A stretch of DNA of 60,771 bases. Source: Pleomorphomonas diazotrophica. GTDB lineage: Bacteria; Pseudomonadota; Alphaproteobacteria; Rhizobiales; Pleomorphomonadaceae. Positions 8,209 through 18,212 of this stretch are shown piece by piece. The stretch lies in the NCBI RefSeq assembly GCF_002844595.1, contig NZ_PJNW01000023.1:1-60771 (forward strand). Reading direction: 5' to 3'. A program made the translations under genes and the position numbers. The notes under the pieces were generated by a model. It ran no database searches, was not told the origin of the DNA, and was given only the letters and a program-made list of their open reading frames with translations. Positions within the stretch are counted from its first letter, which is position 1. Each line of letters opens with the position of its first letter.

Positions 8209-9861
8209 ATGACGGCGTTGAGGGCCAAACCTCTGATGTCGCTCGAGGAGACCGCGTATGCGGTTTTCCTGGGGCTTCTCTTTCTCTACTGCGTTCTGGC
8301 CGCCGGCAAGGCGCTGGATCCGGTCTTTGCATTTCATGCCACCATCGGCGCCATCGCGTCGGCGGCCGGCATCTTCCTGATCGTCCGGTCGTTCATCGAT
8401 CGCGATGGGCGTGCCGAGCCGGAGGAGATCAACGGCAAGCCGAACTACAACCTCGGCCCGGTCAAGTTCGCCTCGATCGCTGCCATGTTCTGGGGCATCG
8501 CCGGCTTCACGGTCGGTATCTGGATCGCCCTGGAGTTGGCCTATCCGGCCCTCAACCTCGGTCTTCCCTGGACCACCTTCGGTCGTCTCCGGCCCCTGCA
8601 TACGTCGGCGGTGATTTTCGCCTTCGGCGGCAACGTGCTGCTGGCGACGTCCTTCTACGTCGTGCAGCGCACCAGCCGCGCCCGCATGCCGGGCCTCGTC
8701 ACGCCCTGGTTCGTCATCCTCGGCTACAACGTGTTCATCGTCATCGCCGGCACGGGCTATCTGCTCGGCGTCGGGCAGGGCAAGGAATACGCCGAGCCCG
8801 AATGGTACGCCGACCTCTGGCTGACTATCGTCTGGGTCGCCTATCTCCTAGTCTTCCTGGCGACGCTGTGGAAGCGCAAGGAGCCGCATATCTATGTGGC
8901 GAACTGGTTCTATCTCGCCTTCATCGTCACCATCGCCATGTTGCACCTCGTCAACAACGCGGCGGTGCCGGTCAGCATCTTCGGCTCCAAGTCCTACGTG
9001 GTCTGGTCGGGCGTGCAGGACGCCATGGTGCAGTGGTGGTACGGCCACAATGCGGTGGGCTTCTTCCTCACCGCCGGCTTCCTGGCCATCATGTACTACT
9101 TCGTGCCGAAGCGGGCCAACCGTCCGGTCTATTCCTACCGGCTGTCGATCATCCACTTCTGGGCGCTGATCTTCCTCTACATCTGGGCAGGTCCCCATCA
9201 CCTGCACTACACCGCGCTGCCCGAATGGGCATCCACGCTCGGCATGGTGTTCTCGGTGATGCTGTGGATGCCTTCGTGGGGCGGCATGATCAACGGCCTG
9301 ATGACGCTGTCGGGCGCCTGGGACAAGCTCCGCACCGATCCGGTGCTGCGCCTTCTCGTCGTGTCGGTCGCCTTCTATGGCATGTCGACCTTCGAGGGAC
9401 CGCTGATGTCGGTGAAGGCCGTCAACTCGCTCAGCCACTATACCGACTGGACCATCGGCCACGTGCATTCGGGCGCGCTCGGCTGGGTGGGCTACGTCTC
9501 CTTCGGCGCGCTCTACTGCCTGGTCCCCTGGGTCTATGGCAAGCGGGACGTCTATTCGCTGAAGCTGGTCGACTGGCACTTCTGGATCTCGACTCTGGGC
9601 ATCGTGCTCTACATCACCTCCATGTGGGTGTCGGGCATCATGCAGGGTCTGATGTGGCGCGCCTACACCGAGCTCGGTTTCCTGCAGTATTCCTTCGTGG
9701 AAACCGTCGAGGCGATGCATCCCTACTATGTGATCCGTGCGTTGGGCGGCATCCTCTTCCTGACCGGCGCGGTGATCATGGCGGTCAACCTCTATCTCAC
9801 CATTCGCCACGGCGAGGCCGAAAAGCCGGCCGCTGACGTGGCCTTGGCTCCGGCCGAGTAA
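8209..9861 (+). CDS. ccoN: cbb3-type cytochrome c oxidase subunit I CcoN
   Basis: A 550-residue catalytic subunit of the high-affinity heme-copper oxidase in the inner membrane. It is a 12- or more-helix protein with conserved histidines in [14 protein letters not shown] (low-spin heme), [11 protein letters not shown] and [15 protein letters not shown] (CuB and the cross-link region), and in [14 protein letters not shown] (heme ligands). Length is typical for CcoN. It is the first gene of ccoNOQP (12 bases before ccoO) and has a FixK box upstream, as expected for microaerobic induction. A second ATG-rich N-terminus is possible but the start at 8209 fits family alignments. Confidence 0.97.
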   Translation: MTALRAKPLMSLEETAYAVFLGLLFLYCVLAAGKALDPVFAFHATIGAIASAAGIFLIVRSFIDRDGRAEPEEINGKPNYNLGPVKFASIAAMFWGIAGFTVGIWIALELAYPALNLGLPWTTFGRLRPLHTSAVIFAFGGNVLLATSFYVVQRTSRARMPGLVTPWFVILGYNVFIVIAGTGYLLGVGQGKEYAEPEWYADLWLTIVWVAYLLVFLATLWKRKEPHIYVANWFYLAFIVTIAMLHLVNNAAVPVSIFGSKSYVVWSGVQDAMVQWWYGHNAVGFFLTAGFLAIMYYFVPKRANRPVYSYRLSIIHFWALIFLYIWAGPHHLHYTALPEWASTLGMVFSVMLWMPSWGGMINGLMTLSGAWDKLRTDPVLRLLVVSVAFYGMSTFEGPLMSVKAVNSLSHYTDWTIGHVHSGALGWVGYVSFGALYCLVPWVYGKRDVYSLKLVDWHFWISTLGIVLYITSMWVSGIMQGLMWRAYTELGFLQYSFVETVEAMHPYYVIRALGGILFLTGAVIMAVNLYLTIRHGEAEKPAADVALAPAE

Positions 9862-9872
9862 GGAGACGACTG

Positions 9873-10604
9873 ATGAGTCTCATGCAAAAGCATGCGGTGT
9901 TCGAGCGGAACTCCATCGTTCTCCTGATCGGCATCCTGATCGTGGTGGCCATCGGCGGTCTGGTCGAGATCGTCCCGCTGTTCTACTTGAAGAGCACCAT
10001 CGAGACGGTGACCGGGATGCGTCCCTACTCGCCGCTGGAGCTTGCCGGTCGCAACATCTTCGTCCGCGAAGGCTGCTATCTGTGCCACAGCCAGATGATC
10101 CGCCCGATGCGCGACGAGATCGAGCGTTACGGCCACTTCTCGCTGGCGGCGGAAAGCCAGTACGATCATCCCTTCCAGTGGGGATCGAAGCGGACGGGCC
10201 CCGATCTCGCCCGCGTGGGCGGCAAGTATTCCGACGACTGGCACGTTGCCCACCTGGTCGACCCGCGCTCGGTGGTGCCGGCCTCGGTCATGCCGGCCTA
10301 TCCCTTCCTGAAGGAAGCGCCGCTCAAGACCAATCTCATCGCCGAGGACATGAAGACGCTGCGGATCGAAGGTGTGCCCTACACCGACGAAGCCATCGCC
10401 AATGCCGAAGCCGATCTCAAGGCCCAGGTGAACCCGGACGGCACGGCCGACGCTCTGGTCGCCCGCTATCCCAAGGCGGTGGTGCGCGACTTCGACGGCA
10501 ACCCGGACAGGCTCTCGGAGATGGACGCGCTCGTCGCCTATCTCCAGATGCTCGGCACGTTGGTCGACTTCTCGACCTACGACGACAAAGCCAACCTGCG
10601 TTGA
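9873..10604 (+). CDS. ccoO: cbb3 oxidase mono-heme subunit CcoO
   Basis: A 243-residue membrane-anchored cytochrome c. One N-terminal transmembrane helix (about 13-40) is followed by a periplasmic domain with a single heme c site CYLCH (C68-H72) and a downstream axial methionine, probably in the VMPAYPFL segment. It carries electrons from CcoP to CcoN. SD-like AAGGAGA precedes the ATG. It is the second gene of ccoNOQP. Confidence 0.96.
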   Translation: MSLMQKHAVFERNSIVLLIGILIVVAIGGLVEIVPLFYLKSTIETVTGMRPYSPLELAGRNIFVREGCYLCHSQMIRPMRDEIERYGHFSLAAESQYDHPFQWGSKRTGPDLARVGGKYSDDWHVAHLVDPRSVVPASVMPAYPFLKEAPLKTNLIAEDMKTLRIEGVPYTDEAIANAEADLKAQVNPDGTADALVARYPKAVVRDFDGNPDRLSEMDALVAYLQMLGTLVDFSTYDDKANLR

Positions 10605-10613
10605 GGTGCAGCC

Positions 10614-10769
10614 ATGGACTTCAGCTACGAACAGGTTGCCGCCTTCGCCCAACAAAGCGGGCTTCTGTACTTCTTCCTGATCTTCTCGGCCATCTGCGTC
10701 TACGCGCTCTGGCCGAAGAACAAGGCGAAGTTCGATCACGCCGCGCAGATCCCGCTTGAGGAGGATTGA
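10614..10769 (+). CDS. ccoQ: cbb3 oxidase small subunit CcoQ
   Basis: A 51-residue protein encoded between ccoO and ccoP. It has one transmembrane helix (about residues 15-33, SGLLYFFLIFSAICVYALW) followed by a charged tail PKNKAKFDHAAQIPLEED, the usual CcoQ layout. It stabilises the complex. Spacing is 9 bases after ccoO and 3 before ccoP, so translation is probably coupled. Confidence 0.93.
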   Translation: MDFSYEQVAAFAQQSGLLYFFLIFSAICVYALWPKNKAKFDHAAQIPLEED

Positions 10770-10772
10770 GCC

Positions 10773-11639
10773 ATGGCTCACGAGGATATCGACAAGGTCA
10801 CAGGCGTGGCGACCACAGGCCACGAGTGGGATGGGATCAAGGAACTCAACAACCCGCTGCCGCGCTGGTGGCTCTGGGTGTTCTACGCCACCATCGTCTT
10901 TGCGGTCGGCTACGTCTTCGTCTATCCGGCCGTGCCGCTCGTCACGAGCTATTCCAAGGGTCTGCTGGGCTACTCGCAACGCGCTTCGGCGCTTGACGAG
11001 ACCGCGGCCGGCCAGGCAGCGCGCGCCGAGGTGGGCAAGGGACTGGCGAACGCCAGCCTTGAGGAGATCAAGAACGATCCCAAGATGCTGGAGTTCGCCA
11101 TGGCCCAAGGCCGGGCGGCCTTTGGCGACAACTGCGCGCCCTGCCATGGTTCCGGCGCCACCGGCTCCAAGGGTTATCCCAACCTGCAGGACGACGACTG
11201 GCTGTGGGGCGGTACGCTTGCCGACATCGAGCAGACCATCACGGTCGGCGTGCGCTCGACCAGCCCGGACACGCGCATGAACGACATGCCGCGCTTCGGT
11301 GCCGACGGGTTGCTTGATGCCAAGCAGGTCCGCAATGTTGCCGGCTACGTGCTGTCGCTGTCGGGAAGCTCCGTCAAGGGAGCTGACGTCGAAGCGGGCA
11401 AGCAGATCTTCGTCGAGAACTGCACCAGCTGCCATGGTGAGGACGCCAAGGGTATTCAGGAACTGGGCGCGCCGAACCTGACCGACAAGGTCTGGCTCTA
11501 TGGTGGCGACGAGGAGTCGGTGATCTACACCGTCACCCATGCCCATCGCGGGGTCATGCCGACCTGGGGCGGCAAGCTCGATCCGGTGACCATCAAGTCG
11601 CTGGCGATCTACGTCCACGATCTCGGTGGCGGCACCTGA
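10773..11639 (+). CDS. ccoP: cbb3 oxidase di-heme subunit CcoP
   Basis: A 288-residue cytochrome c subunit. The N-terminal region holds the HEWDGIKELNNPLPRWW motif typical of CcoP and one transmembrane helix (about 31-55). Two periplasmic cytochrome c domains follow with CAPCH (121-125) and CTSCH (217-221). Axial methionines are likely in NDMPRFG and VMPTWGG. It accepts electrons from soluble cytochrome c. It is the last gene of ccoNOQP, with a hairpin after the stop. Confidence 0.97.
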   Translation: MAHEDIDKVTGVATTGHEWDGIKELNNPLPRWWLWVFYATIVFAVGYVFVYPAVPLVTSYSKGLLGYSQRASALDETAAGQAARAEVGKGLANASLEEIKNDPKMLEFAMAQGRAAFGDNCAPCHGSGATGSKGYPNLQDDDWLWGGTLADIEQTITVGVRSTSPDTRMNDMPRFGADGLLDAKQVRNVAGYVLSLSGSSVKGADVEAGKQIFVENCTSCHGEDAKGIQELGAPNLTDKVWLYGGDEESVIYTVTHAHRGVMPTWGGKLDPVTIKSLAIYVHDLGGGT

Positions 11640-11662
11640 GCCTTCTTGAGGAGAGTTGAGGC

Positions 11663-11692
11663 GGCGGCGGGCCTGGCCTGCCGCCGTTCTTT
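11663..11692 (+). terminator. Hairpin terminator after ccoP
   Basis: GGCGGCGGGC-CTG-GCCTGCCGCC forms a ten-base-pair stem (one G-T pair) and is followed by GTTCTTT. The T-tract is weak. It separates ccoNOQP from ccoGHIS, which seem to be distinct transcription units. Confidence 0.6.
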
Positions 11693-11827
11693 GCAAGGTC
11701 AGGTCGGGCATGGCCGTGTTGCTCAATTCGCGGTTCGTTCTTCAGTCTTTTTATGCTTATGTGCTAATAAGAGGCGAATGCTTCGTCCGTCGGGATGAAC
11801 CGACGGTCTCTGGGAGACGAAGGCAAC

Positions 11828-13282
11828 ATGCGGGTCGATGAGAACGTGGCGGCCGGAAGCGACAGCTATTATGCCGCCGCCAAGAAGAATTACCCAGCAT
11901 CAGTCAGCGGCCGATTGAGGACCATCAAGTGGTCCGTGCTGATCATCACGCTCGGAATCTACTATCTCCTGCCGTTCATCCGCTGGGACCGGGGTCCGGA
12001 TGCGCCTGGGCAGGCGGTATTGATCGACATGGCGGGCCGCAAGGCCTATTTCTTCGGCATCGAGATCTGGCCGCAGGAAGTCTATTACCTGACGGGCCTC
12101 TTGGTACTGGCCTCCGTCGCCCTGTTTCTGATGAACGCGGTTGCCGGCCGTGTCTGGTGCGGCTACCTCTGCCCGCAGACGGTGTGGACCGACCTTTACT
12201 TCGCCGTCGAGCGCTGGTTCGAGGGTGACCGCCGCGACCGCATCCTGATGGATCGTGCGCCGATGAGCGCCGGCAAGCTTGCCCGAAAGGCGGGCAAGCA
12301 TGTCGTCTGGCTGCTGATCGCCGTCGGAACCGGCGGCGCCTGGGTGCTCTACTTCGGCGATGCGCCGACGATCATCAGGGACATTTTCACCGGCAATGCC
12401 GCGCCGATCGTCTATATCTGGATCGGCATCCTGACATTCACGACCTATTCGCTGGCTGGCTTCATGCGCGAACAGGTCTGCCTCTACATGTGCCCCTGGC
12501 CGCGAATCCAGGCGGCGCTCACCGACGAATGGGCGCTCAACGTCACCTACCGCACCGATCGCGGCGAACCGCGCATGTCGGTGCGGACGGGAGCCAGGGC
12601 CAAGGCAGCCGGCGCCGAGGTCGGCGATTGCATCGACTGCAAGGCCTGCGTTCAGGTCTGCCCCACCGGCGTCGACATTCGTGAAGGCATGCAGCTCGGC
12701 TGCATTCAGTGCGGCCTCTGCATCGACGCCTGCGATACGGTGATGAAGAAGGTCGGCCGCGAGCCTGGGCTGATCGGTTACGACACCGACATGAACATTG
12801 CCCGGCGCAGCGAGGGCAAGCCGCCGATTTATCGCATCGTGCGGCCGCGCACCGTGCTCTACGCCGCGCTGATCGTCATCATCGGCGGTGTCATGGCCTA
12901 TACGCTCGCCCATCGAGCCTTCCAGGGCGTCAGCGTCCTGCACGACCGCAACCCGCTCTACGTCAATCTGTCGGACGGCGGCACGCGCAACGGCTACACC
13001 ATGCGCCTCATCAACAAGCGTCCCCACGAGCGGCACTTCGCGCTCACCGTGTCTGGTTTGCCGGACGGCTTTACGGTGGAAGCCCAGGGCGTGGCCTCGG
13101 CCGGCGGCAAGCCGGTGATCGAGGTGCCGGCCGACACGACCCGCGAGCTGCGCGTGCTGGTCATGGTTCCCGGCGGCGCCGCGTTGCCGGAGTCGACGCC
13201 GATCAACTTCTACATCGTCGATACCGACAACGGCGAGAAGGCCTCGGCGTCCGACTTCTTCAAGGCCGCGCCAACGAACTGA
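11828..13282 (+). CDS. ccoG: CcoG/FixG, cbb3 oxidase assembly iron-sulfur protein
   Basis: A 484-residue polytopic membrane protein with five or so transmembrane helices. It carries membrane-side cysteine motifs (VWCGYLCPQTVW near residue 110, YMCPWPR near 220) and a cytoplasmic ferredoxin-like domain (about 268-305) with CIDCKACVQVCPTG and CIQCGLCIDACD. The C-terminal part is an Ig-like periplasmic domain. It is required for cbb3 maturation and is thought to reduce copper. I chose ATG 11828 after GAAGG; ATG 11795 would add 11 residues. First gene of ccoGHIS. No FixK-type box was found in the 188 bases upstream. Confidence 0.94.
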   Translation: MRVDENVAAGSDSYYAAAKKNYPASVSGRLRTIKWSVLIITLGIYYLLPFIRWDRGPDAPGQAVLIDMAGRKAYFFGIEIWPQEVYYLTGLLVLASVALFLMNAVAGRVWCGYLCPQTVWTDLYFAVERWFEGDRRDRILMDRAPMSAGKLARKAGKHVVWLLIAVGTGGAWVLYFGDAPTIIRDIFTGNAAPIVYIWIGILTFTTYSLAGFMREQVCLYMCPWPRIQAALTDEWALNVTYRTDRGEPRMSVRTGARAKAAGAEVGDCIDCKACVQVCPTGVDIREGMQLGCIQCGLCIDACDTVMKKVGREPGLIGYDTDMNIARRSEGKPPIYRIVRPRTVLYAALIVIIGGVMAYTLAHRAFQGVSVLHDRNPLYVNLSDGGTRNGYTMRLINKRPHERHFALTVSGLPDGFTVEAQGVASAGGKPVIEVPADTTRELRVLVMVPGGAALPESTPINFYIVDTDNGEKASASDFFKAAPTN

Positions 13283-13346
13283 ACCGTGCCGCCCGGAGCT
13301 ACGGCCGAAAGGTTGCTAACGGCTCGCAAAAAGCAGATGCTGGGGC

Positions 13347-13877
13347 ATGAGCGAGGAGATCCACCGGATGACCGCCACCACCGAAGAAGCCACGCGCGGC
13401 CGTCGTCTGACCGGGCGGGGCGTCCTTCTCTGGCTCCTCGCCTTCTTCGGCATCACCTTCGCGGTGAATGGCGTCTTCATCTATCTGGCCGTGTCGACCT
13501 TTCCCGGTGTCGAAGTGGCGTCGAGCTATCGGGCCAGCCAGCAGTTCGAGGGCGAGATCGAGGCCGGCAAGGCGCAGGCCGAACGCGGCTGGGCGGTTGA
13601 TGCCGCCGTTCGGCCAGTGGGCGACGACGCCTCCGTCGAGGTCCATTTTGCTGACAAGGCGGGGGCCGATCTTCACGGTCTCGACGTACGCGTCCGGCTG
13701 ACCCATGCCGTCGATCCGGACCACGACCATTCGGCCAGCCTGCCGGAAGTGGCGAGCGGCACCTATCGCGCGGTAGTGCCGACCGTGAAGGCGGGCATGT
13801 GGAACCTCACCATCGAGGCCTACAAGGGCGAGGACCGGCTTTTCATGAGCCGCAACCAACTGCGCCTCATCCGCTGA
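13347..13877 (+). CDS. ccoH: CcoH/FixH, cbb3 oxidase assembly protein
   Basis: A 176-residue protein with one N-terminal transmembrane helix (about 24-49, GVLLWLLAFFGITFAVNGVFIYLA) and a periplasmic domain ending MWNLTIEAYKGEDRLFMSRNQLRL, as in FixH. A downstream ATG at 13368 with GAGGAG eight bases before it is an equally good start, which would shorten it by seven residues. It lies between ccoG and ccoI, the conserved order. Confidence 0.92.
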   Translation: MSEEIHRMTATTEEATRGRRLTGRGVLLWLLAFFGITFAVNGVFIYLAVSTFPGVEVASSYRASQQFEGEIEAGKAQAERGWAVDAAVRPVGDDASVEVHFADKAGADLHGLDVRVRLTHAVDPDHDHSASLPEVASGTYRAVVPTVKAGMWNLTIEAYKGEDRLFMSRNQLRLIR

Positions 13878-13891
13878 CGGAGGGCAACGCC

Positions 13892-16204
13892 GTGAACATT
13901 GCGGTGAACGCCGGCGATCTCGAAGGCGGCCCCGCGGGTCGGCCCGTCGATCACGACTGGGACGCCTACACGGTTGCCGATCGCGACGGTACCCGCCGCA
14001 TCGAGCTGGCCGTCGACGGCATCACCTGCGCCGCCTGCCTCACCGACATCGAGCGCGGCCTTCGCCGCCTGCCGGGCGTGGTGCGTGCCCGGGTCAATGT
14101 CGGCAACCGTCGCACCTCGGTGGTCTTCTCGCCCGACAAGGTGACACCCGACGCGGTGCTGGAGCGCATGGCGGCCATCGGCTATCCGGCACAGCCCTTC
14201 GATCCTGCCCTGCGGCGCGACAACCGGTCCGCCGAGGCGCGCGAACTCCTGAAATGCATGGGCGTCGCCGGCTTCGGCGCCATGAACGTGATGTTGATGT
14301 CGGTGTCGGTCTGGTCCGGCAATGTCACCGACATCACGCCCGAGACGCGCGACTTCTTCCATTTCATGAGCGCGCTCATCGCCATCCCGACGGTGGCCTA
14401 TGCCGCCCGTCCGTTCTTTCGCAGCGCTTTGGCCGCCCTTCGTCGCCGATCGCTCAACATGGACGTGCCCATTTCGATCGGCGTCTGCCTCGCCATGGGG
14501 CTTTCCATCTTCAACACGCTGACCCACGCTCTCGAGGCTTATTTCGACAGCGCGCTGATGCTGCTGTTCTTCCTGCTGCTCGGTCGCTTCCTCGACGAGA
14601 ACATGCGCCGCCGCACGGCGGTCGAGGCGGAAACGCTGGCGACCTTGCGTGCCGACTCGGCGTTGAAGCGTGGCGCGGATGGCGACTTGGTGCGGGTGCC
14701 GCTGAGTGCCGTTCGCCCGGGCGATATCGTGGTTGTGCGGCCCGGCGAACGGGTGCCGGTCGACGGCGAGGTGCTTTCCGGACGGTCCGACGTCGATCGC
14801 AGTCTGGTCACCGGCGAAACTCTGCCGGCGCCGGTCGCACCCGGCGATGTCGTTCATGCCGGCACGCTGAATGGGGCGGGCCTTCTGACGGTGGTGGTCA
14901 CCGCTGCCGTCGAAGGCACACTGATGGCCGAGATTGAGCGGCTGATCGGCGAGGCGCAATCGGCCAAGTCCGGTGCGCTCCGTCTGGCCGACCGTGCCGC
15001 CCGCGCCTATGCGCCGGTTGTCCATTCTTCGGCTTTCCTGACCGCCGCCGGCTGGCTGATGGCCGGCGCCGGTTGGCATACGGCGCTCATCAATGCCATC
15101 GCCGTGCTGATCATCACCTGCCCCTGTGCCCTGGCGCTTGCCGTGCCGGCGGTGCAGGTGACGGCGGCCGGGCGTTTTTTCCGAAACGGCATTCTGCTCA
15201 ATGCCGGCGACGCCATCGAACGCCTTGCCCGCATCGACACCGTCGTCTTCGACAAGACCGGTACCCTGACCAGCCCCGAGCCAATCCTGGCCAACCGGAC
15301 CGCCGTTTCCGACGACCTGCTCGATCTCGCCGGCCGGCTCGCCCGTTCGAGCCGGCATCCGCTGGCGGAGGCGCTGGCCCGGGCGTCCGGTGCCACTGGA
15401 GCCATCGACGGCGCCCGCGAGGTGACGGGCGAAGGCGTCATGGCCGATGTGGCGGGCCGGACGCTGCGGCTCGGTTCGCTCTCCTTCTGCGGGATCGGCA
15501 GCGACGTGGCGGACCCGGTACGCGCCGCTCATCCCGACGCCTCGCTCATTGCCTTCTCCGATGGCGAGCGCAGCGCCGTGTTCGCCTTCGCCCAGCGTCT
15601 CAAGACGGACGCTCCGGAGGTGATCGCCGAGCTTCGGGCAAAGGGCTGCCGGATCATGATCCTGTCGGGCGATCGCGAGGCCGCTGTCGCCGTCGTCGCG
15701 GACCGGCTGGGTGTGTCCGAATGGCAGGCCGAGGTCGATCCGGCCGGCAAGATCGCCCGGCTGGACGCGTTGAAGGCCGAGGGCCGGCGGGTGCTGATGG
15801 TCGGCGACGGCCTCAACGACGCGCCTTCGCTCGCCGCCGCGCATGTGTCCCTGTCGCCGGTGTCCGCCGCCCATCTGGCGCAGGCCGCCTCCGACGCCGT
15901 CTTCCTGGGAGACCGTCTGAAACCGGTGGTCATCGCCCTTGATGTGTCGCGGGCTGCCTATCGGCTGATGAAACAAAACCTTTGGACGGCGGTTGTCTAC
16001 AATCTGATCGCCGTGCCGATCGCCGTGCTCGGCTACGTCACGCCGCTGATCGCCGCGGCCGCCATGTCGGGCTCGTCGCTGATCGTCACGCTCAATGCCT
16101 TGCGGCTGCGTCGTGTGGCGGCCCCACCGGCGGAGCGACCGGCGGCGGCAGTGGCCGCCGCTCGCGAGGAACTGGCCAGGGAGCAGGCCGAGGAGCAGGT
16201 ATGA
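13892..16204 (+). CDS. ccoI: CcoI/FixI, copper-transporting P1B-type ATPase
   Basis: A 770-residue ATPase that exports copper for cbb3 assembly. I place the start at GTG 13892, 7 bases after ACGGAGGG; the longer frame upstream overlaps ccoH and is not conserved. An N-terminal metal-binding domain has GITCAAC (C46, C49). The transmembrane metal site is CPC (410-412), the phosphorylation site is DKTGTLT (D454), and the hinge is GDGLNDAPSLAAA. The two-cysteine N-terminal domain and locus place it with FixI/CtpA2 rather than detoxifying CopA. It ends overlapping ccoS by 4 bases. Confidence 0.95.
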   Translation: MNIAVNAGDLEGGPAGRPVDHDWDAYTVADRDGTRRIELAVDGITCAACLTDIERGLRRLPGVVRARVNVGNRRTSVVFSPDKVTPDAVLERMAAIGYPAQPFDPALRRDNRSAEARELLKCMGVAGFGAMNVMLMSVSVWSGNVTDITPETRDFFHFMSALIAIPTVAYAARPFFRSALAALRRRSLNMDVPISIGVCLAMGLSIFNTLTHALEAYFDSALMLLFFLLLGRFLDENMRRRTAVEAETLATLRADSALKRGADGDLVRVPLSAVRPGDIVVVRPGERVPVDGEVLSGRSDVDRSLVTGETLPAPVAPGDVVHAGTLNGAGLLTVVVTAAVEGTLMAEIERLIGEAQSAKSGALRLADRAARAYAPVVHSSAFLTAAGWLMAGAGWHTALINAIAVLIITCPCALALAVPAVQVTAAGRFFRNGILLNAGDAIERLARIDTVVFDKTGTLTSPEPILANRTAVSDDLLDLAGRLARSSRHPLAEALARASGATGAIDGAREVTGEGVMADVAGRTLRLGSLSFCGIGSDVADPVRAAHPDASLIAFSDGERSAVFAFAQRLKTDAPEVIAELRAKGCRIMILSGDREAAVAVVADRLGVSEWQAEVDPAGKIARLDALKAEGRRVLMVGDGLNDAPSLAAAHVSLSPVSAAHLAQAASDAVFLGDRLKPVVIALDVSRAAYRLMKQNLWTAVVYNLIAVPIAVLGYVTPLIAAAAMSGSSLIVTLNALRLRRVAAPPAERPAAAVAAAREELAREQAEEQV

Positions 16205-16416
16205 GCGTTCTCGTCTTTCTGGTGCCGGTCGCGTTGCTCCTCGGGCTCTTGGGTCTCGCTGGCTTCATGTGGTCGCTGAAGACCGGTCAGTACGAGGATC
16301 TCGAAGGCGCTGCCTGGCGCATCCTTGAGGACGACGACATCGAAGACAAGCCCGAGGCGGATAGCGAAGGCGTGCGCGGCCGGGTTCCGGAAGGCGAGGA
16401 ACGGCGCAGGGGTTGA
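16201..16416 (+). CDS. ccoS: CcoS, cbb3 oxidase assembly protein
   Basis: A 71-residue protein with one N-terminal transmembrane helix and the family motif GFMWSLKTGQYEDLEGAAWRILEDD. Its ATG overlaps the ccoI stop (ATGA), so translation is coupled. It is needed for cofactor insertion into cbb3 oxidase. The acidic/basic tail (EADSEGVRGRVPEGEERRRG) is longer than in many CcoS proteins. Confidence 0.95.
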   Translation: MSVLVFLVPVALLLGLLGLAGFMWSLKTGQYEDLEGAAWRILEDDDIEDKPEADSEGVRGRVPEGEERRRG

Positions 16417-16446
16417 GCCGCATCCAGCGCCAGCTGCTCCCAAACA

Positions 16447-16482
16447 AAAGCGGGACCGGCGTTGCCACCGGTCCCGCTTTTT
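16447..16482. terminator. Bidirectional terminator between ccoS and hemA
   Basis: AAAGCGGGACCGG pairs perfectly with CCGGTCCCGCTTT across an 8-base loop. The run of Ts on the plus strand and the matching As on the left arm make it usable from both sides. It lies between convergent ccoS and hemA. Confidence 0.93.
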
Positions 16483-16502
16483 CGTTGGTGCCTCTTTGAT
16501 CG

Positions 16503-17774
16503 TCAGCCGCCGGCGGCGCTGAAGATCTGCTGGCGAACGGCCTTTTCGACCTCCGGCACGCTCGGCTCGGAGAAGGGCAGGCTGAGCGTCTCCCAGACGT
16601 CGACCAGCGCGTCACGCAGGTGGTCGATCAGCGCGTCGTTGTGGAACGGCGTCGGGGTAATCCGGAGCCGTTCGGTACCGCGTGGCACGGTCGGGTAGTT
16701 GATGGGCTGGATATAGATGCCGTGCTTTTCCAGCAGGATATCGGTCGCCTTCTTGCAGAGGTCGGCGTTGGCGACCAGCACCGGCACGATATGCGTGACC
16801 GACGGCATCACCGGCAGCCCGGCAGCCCTCAGCACCGCCTTGGTGCGGGCGGCCTGCCGCTGATGCGCCTCGCGCTCGCTGCGGCTCTCCTTGAGATGGC
16901 GGATCGAGGCGGTGGCGGCGGCGCATAGGCCGGGCGGCAGCGCCGTCGTGAAGATGAAGCCGGGGGCATAGGAGCGGACGGCATCCACCAGCGACTTCTT
17001 GCCGGTGATATAGCCGCCCATCACGCCGAAGCCCTTGGCGAGAGTACCCTCGATGACGTCGATACGATCCATGACGCCGTCGCGCTCGCAGATGCCGGCG
17101 CCGCGCTCGCCATACATGCCGACGGCGTGTACCTCGTCGATGTAGGTGAAGGCGTTATACTTGTCCGCGAGGTCGGCGATCTTTTCGATCGGCGCGATGT
17201 CGCCATCCATCGAATAGACGCTCTCGAAGACGATCAGCTTGGCGCGGTCGGGACCGGCGGCGATCAGCAGTTCTTCGAGATGGTAGAGGTCGTTGTGCCG
17301 CCAGATCTGCTTGGAAACGCCCGACGAACGCACGCCATGGATCATCGAGGCGTGATTGAGCGCGTCGGACAGGATCAGGCAGTTGGGCAGCAGCTTGGCG
17401 ATGGTCGAGATCGCCGCTTCGTTGGAGACATAGCCGGAGGTGAAGACCAGCGCCGCTTCCTTGCCATGCAGGTCGGCGAGTTCATTCTCAAGCTGGACCA
17501 GCGGATGATTGGTGCCGGAAATGTTGCGCGTGCCGCCGGCACCGGCGCCCATCGCCTCGGCGGCCGCCGTCATGGCGCCGATCACCTTGGGATGCTGGCC
17601 CATGCCGAGATAGTCGTTGGAACACCAGACGGTGATCTCGCGCGTGCCGCCGCCCTGATGCCAGAGAGCGGTCGGAAACCGTCCGGCCATCCGCTCCAGT
17701 TCCGCGAACACGCGATAGCGCTTCTCGTCCTGCAGCGCCTGGACGGCACTCTCGAACACGGCATCATAGTTCAT
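16503..17774 (-). CDS. hemA: 5-aminolevulinate synthase (HemA, C4 pathway)
   Basis: A 423-residue PLP enzyme condensing glycine and succinyl-CoA to 5-aminolevulinate, the first step of heme synthesis in alphaproteobacteria. Motifs are [13 protein letters not shown] (50-62), [13 protein letters not shown] (77-88), [10 protein letters not shown] (213-222) and the Schiff-base lysine K247 in [14 protein letters not shown]. Length matches Rhodobacter and rhizobial ALAS. A perfect FixK/FNR box lies about 134 bases upstream, tying heme supply to the cbb3 island. It converges with ccoS. Confidence 0.96.
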   Translation of the reverse strand: MNYDAVFESAVQALQDEKRYRVFAELERMAGRFPTALWHQGGGTREITVWCSNDYLGMGQHPKVIGAMTAAAEAMGAGAGGTRNISGTNHPLVQLENELADLHGKEAALVFTSGYVSNEAAISTIAKLLPNCLILSDALNHASMIHGVRSSGVSKQIWRHNDLYHLEELLIAAGPDRAKLIVFESVYSMDGDIAPIEKIADLADKYNAFTYIDEVHAVGMYGERGAGICERDGVMDRIDVIEGTLAKGFGVMGGYITGKKSLVDAVRSYAPGFIFTTALPPGLCAAATASIRHLKESRSEREAHQRQAARTKAVLRAAGLPVMPSVTHIVPVLVANADLCKKATDILLEKHGIYIQPINYPTVPRGTERLRITPTPFHNDALIDHLRDALVDVWETLSLPFSEPSVPEVEKAVRQQIFSAAGG

Positions 17775-18212
17775 GATCGATCCAATCCCTCCGACGCTCG
17801 GCGGGCTGAGCGTCTTTCCGTGAACGGATCGCCCTGCTACCGGCCGACGGTCCGTCGTCTTTCCACCTACGATAACCTACGCACATTGCCGCGAACCGCC
17901 TTTGATCATGATCAAACCATACACTGTCTTGATCAATTCGTTCGGCGAAAAGACGAGGTAGCCCTCGATGTGCTTGCGTGGTCACAGCCTTTTGAACGGG
18001 TCCAAAAACCCGATGCATCTGTCTGAAACTAAAGCACGGCGAGGGTGAAGTCTCAAGCGGTTTCGTTGCGCTCTCGCCGGGAGGAGACCGGCGGCGGCCC
18101 CCTTCCGGCATGTCATTGTAACTTTGGTCGAAGGCCCCGGCCGGCGACCGCTCCGGCCATATCGCCTAACCGCTTTTTCATCTTTGGCTGCTAAGCAGAA
18201 AAGCGAAGGAGT
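17775..18212. promoter_or_regulatory. Divergent hemA / receiver promoter region
   Basis: A 438-base gap without a recognisable gene. It contains the FixK box at 17901-17916 and a TTGATCAA palindrome at 17929-17936 that lacks the N4 spacer of an FNR-family site. Confidence 0.55.
17901..17916 (-). promoter_or_regulatory. FixK/FNR box upstream of hemA
   Basis: TTTGAT-CATG-ATCAAA is a perfect 16-base palindrome that contains the full consensus TTGAT-N4-ATCAA. Its centre is about 134 bases before the hemA start on the minus strand. Confidence 0.85.

Noticed and set aside
9792-11726. 644-residue reverse-strand open frame
   Set aside because: It lies opposite ccoO, ccoQ and ccoP, whose products are certain.
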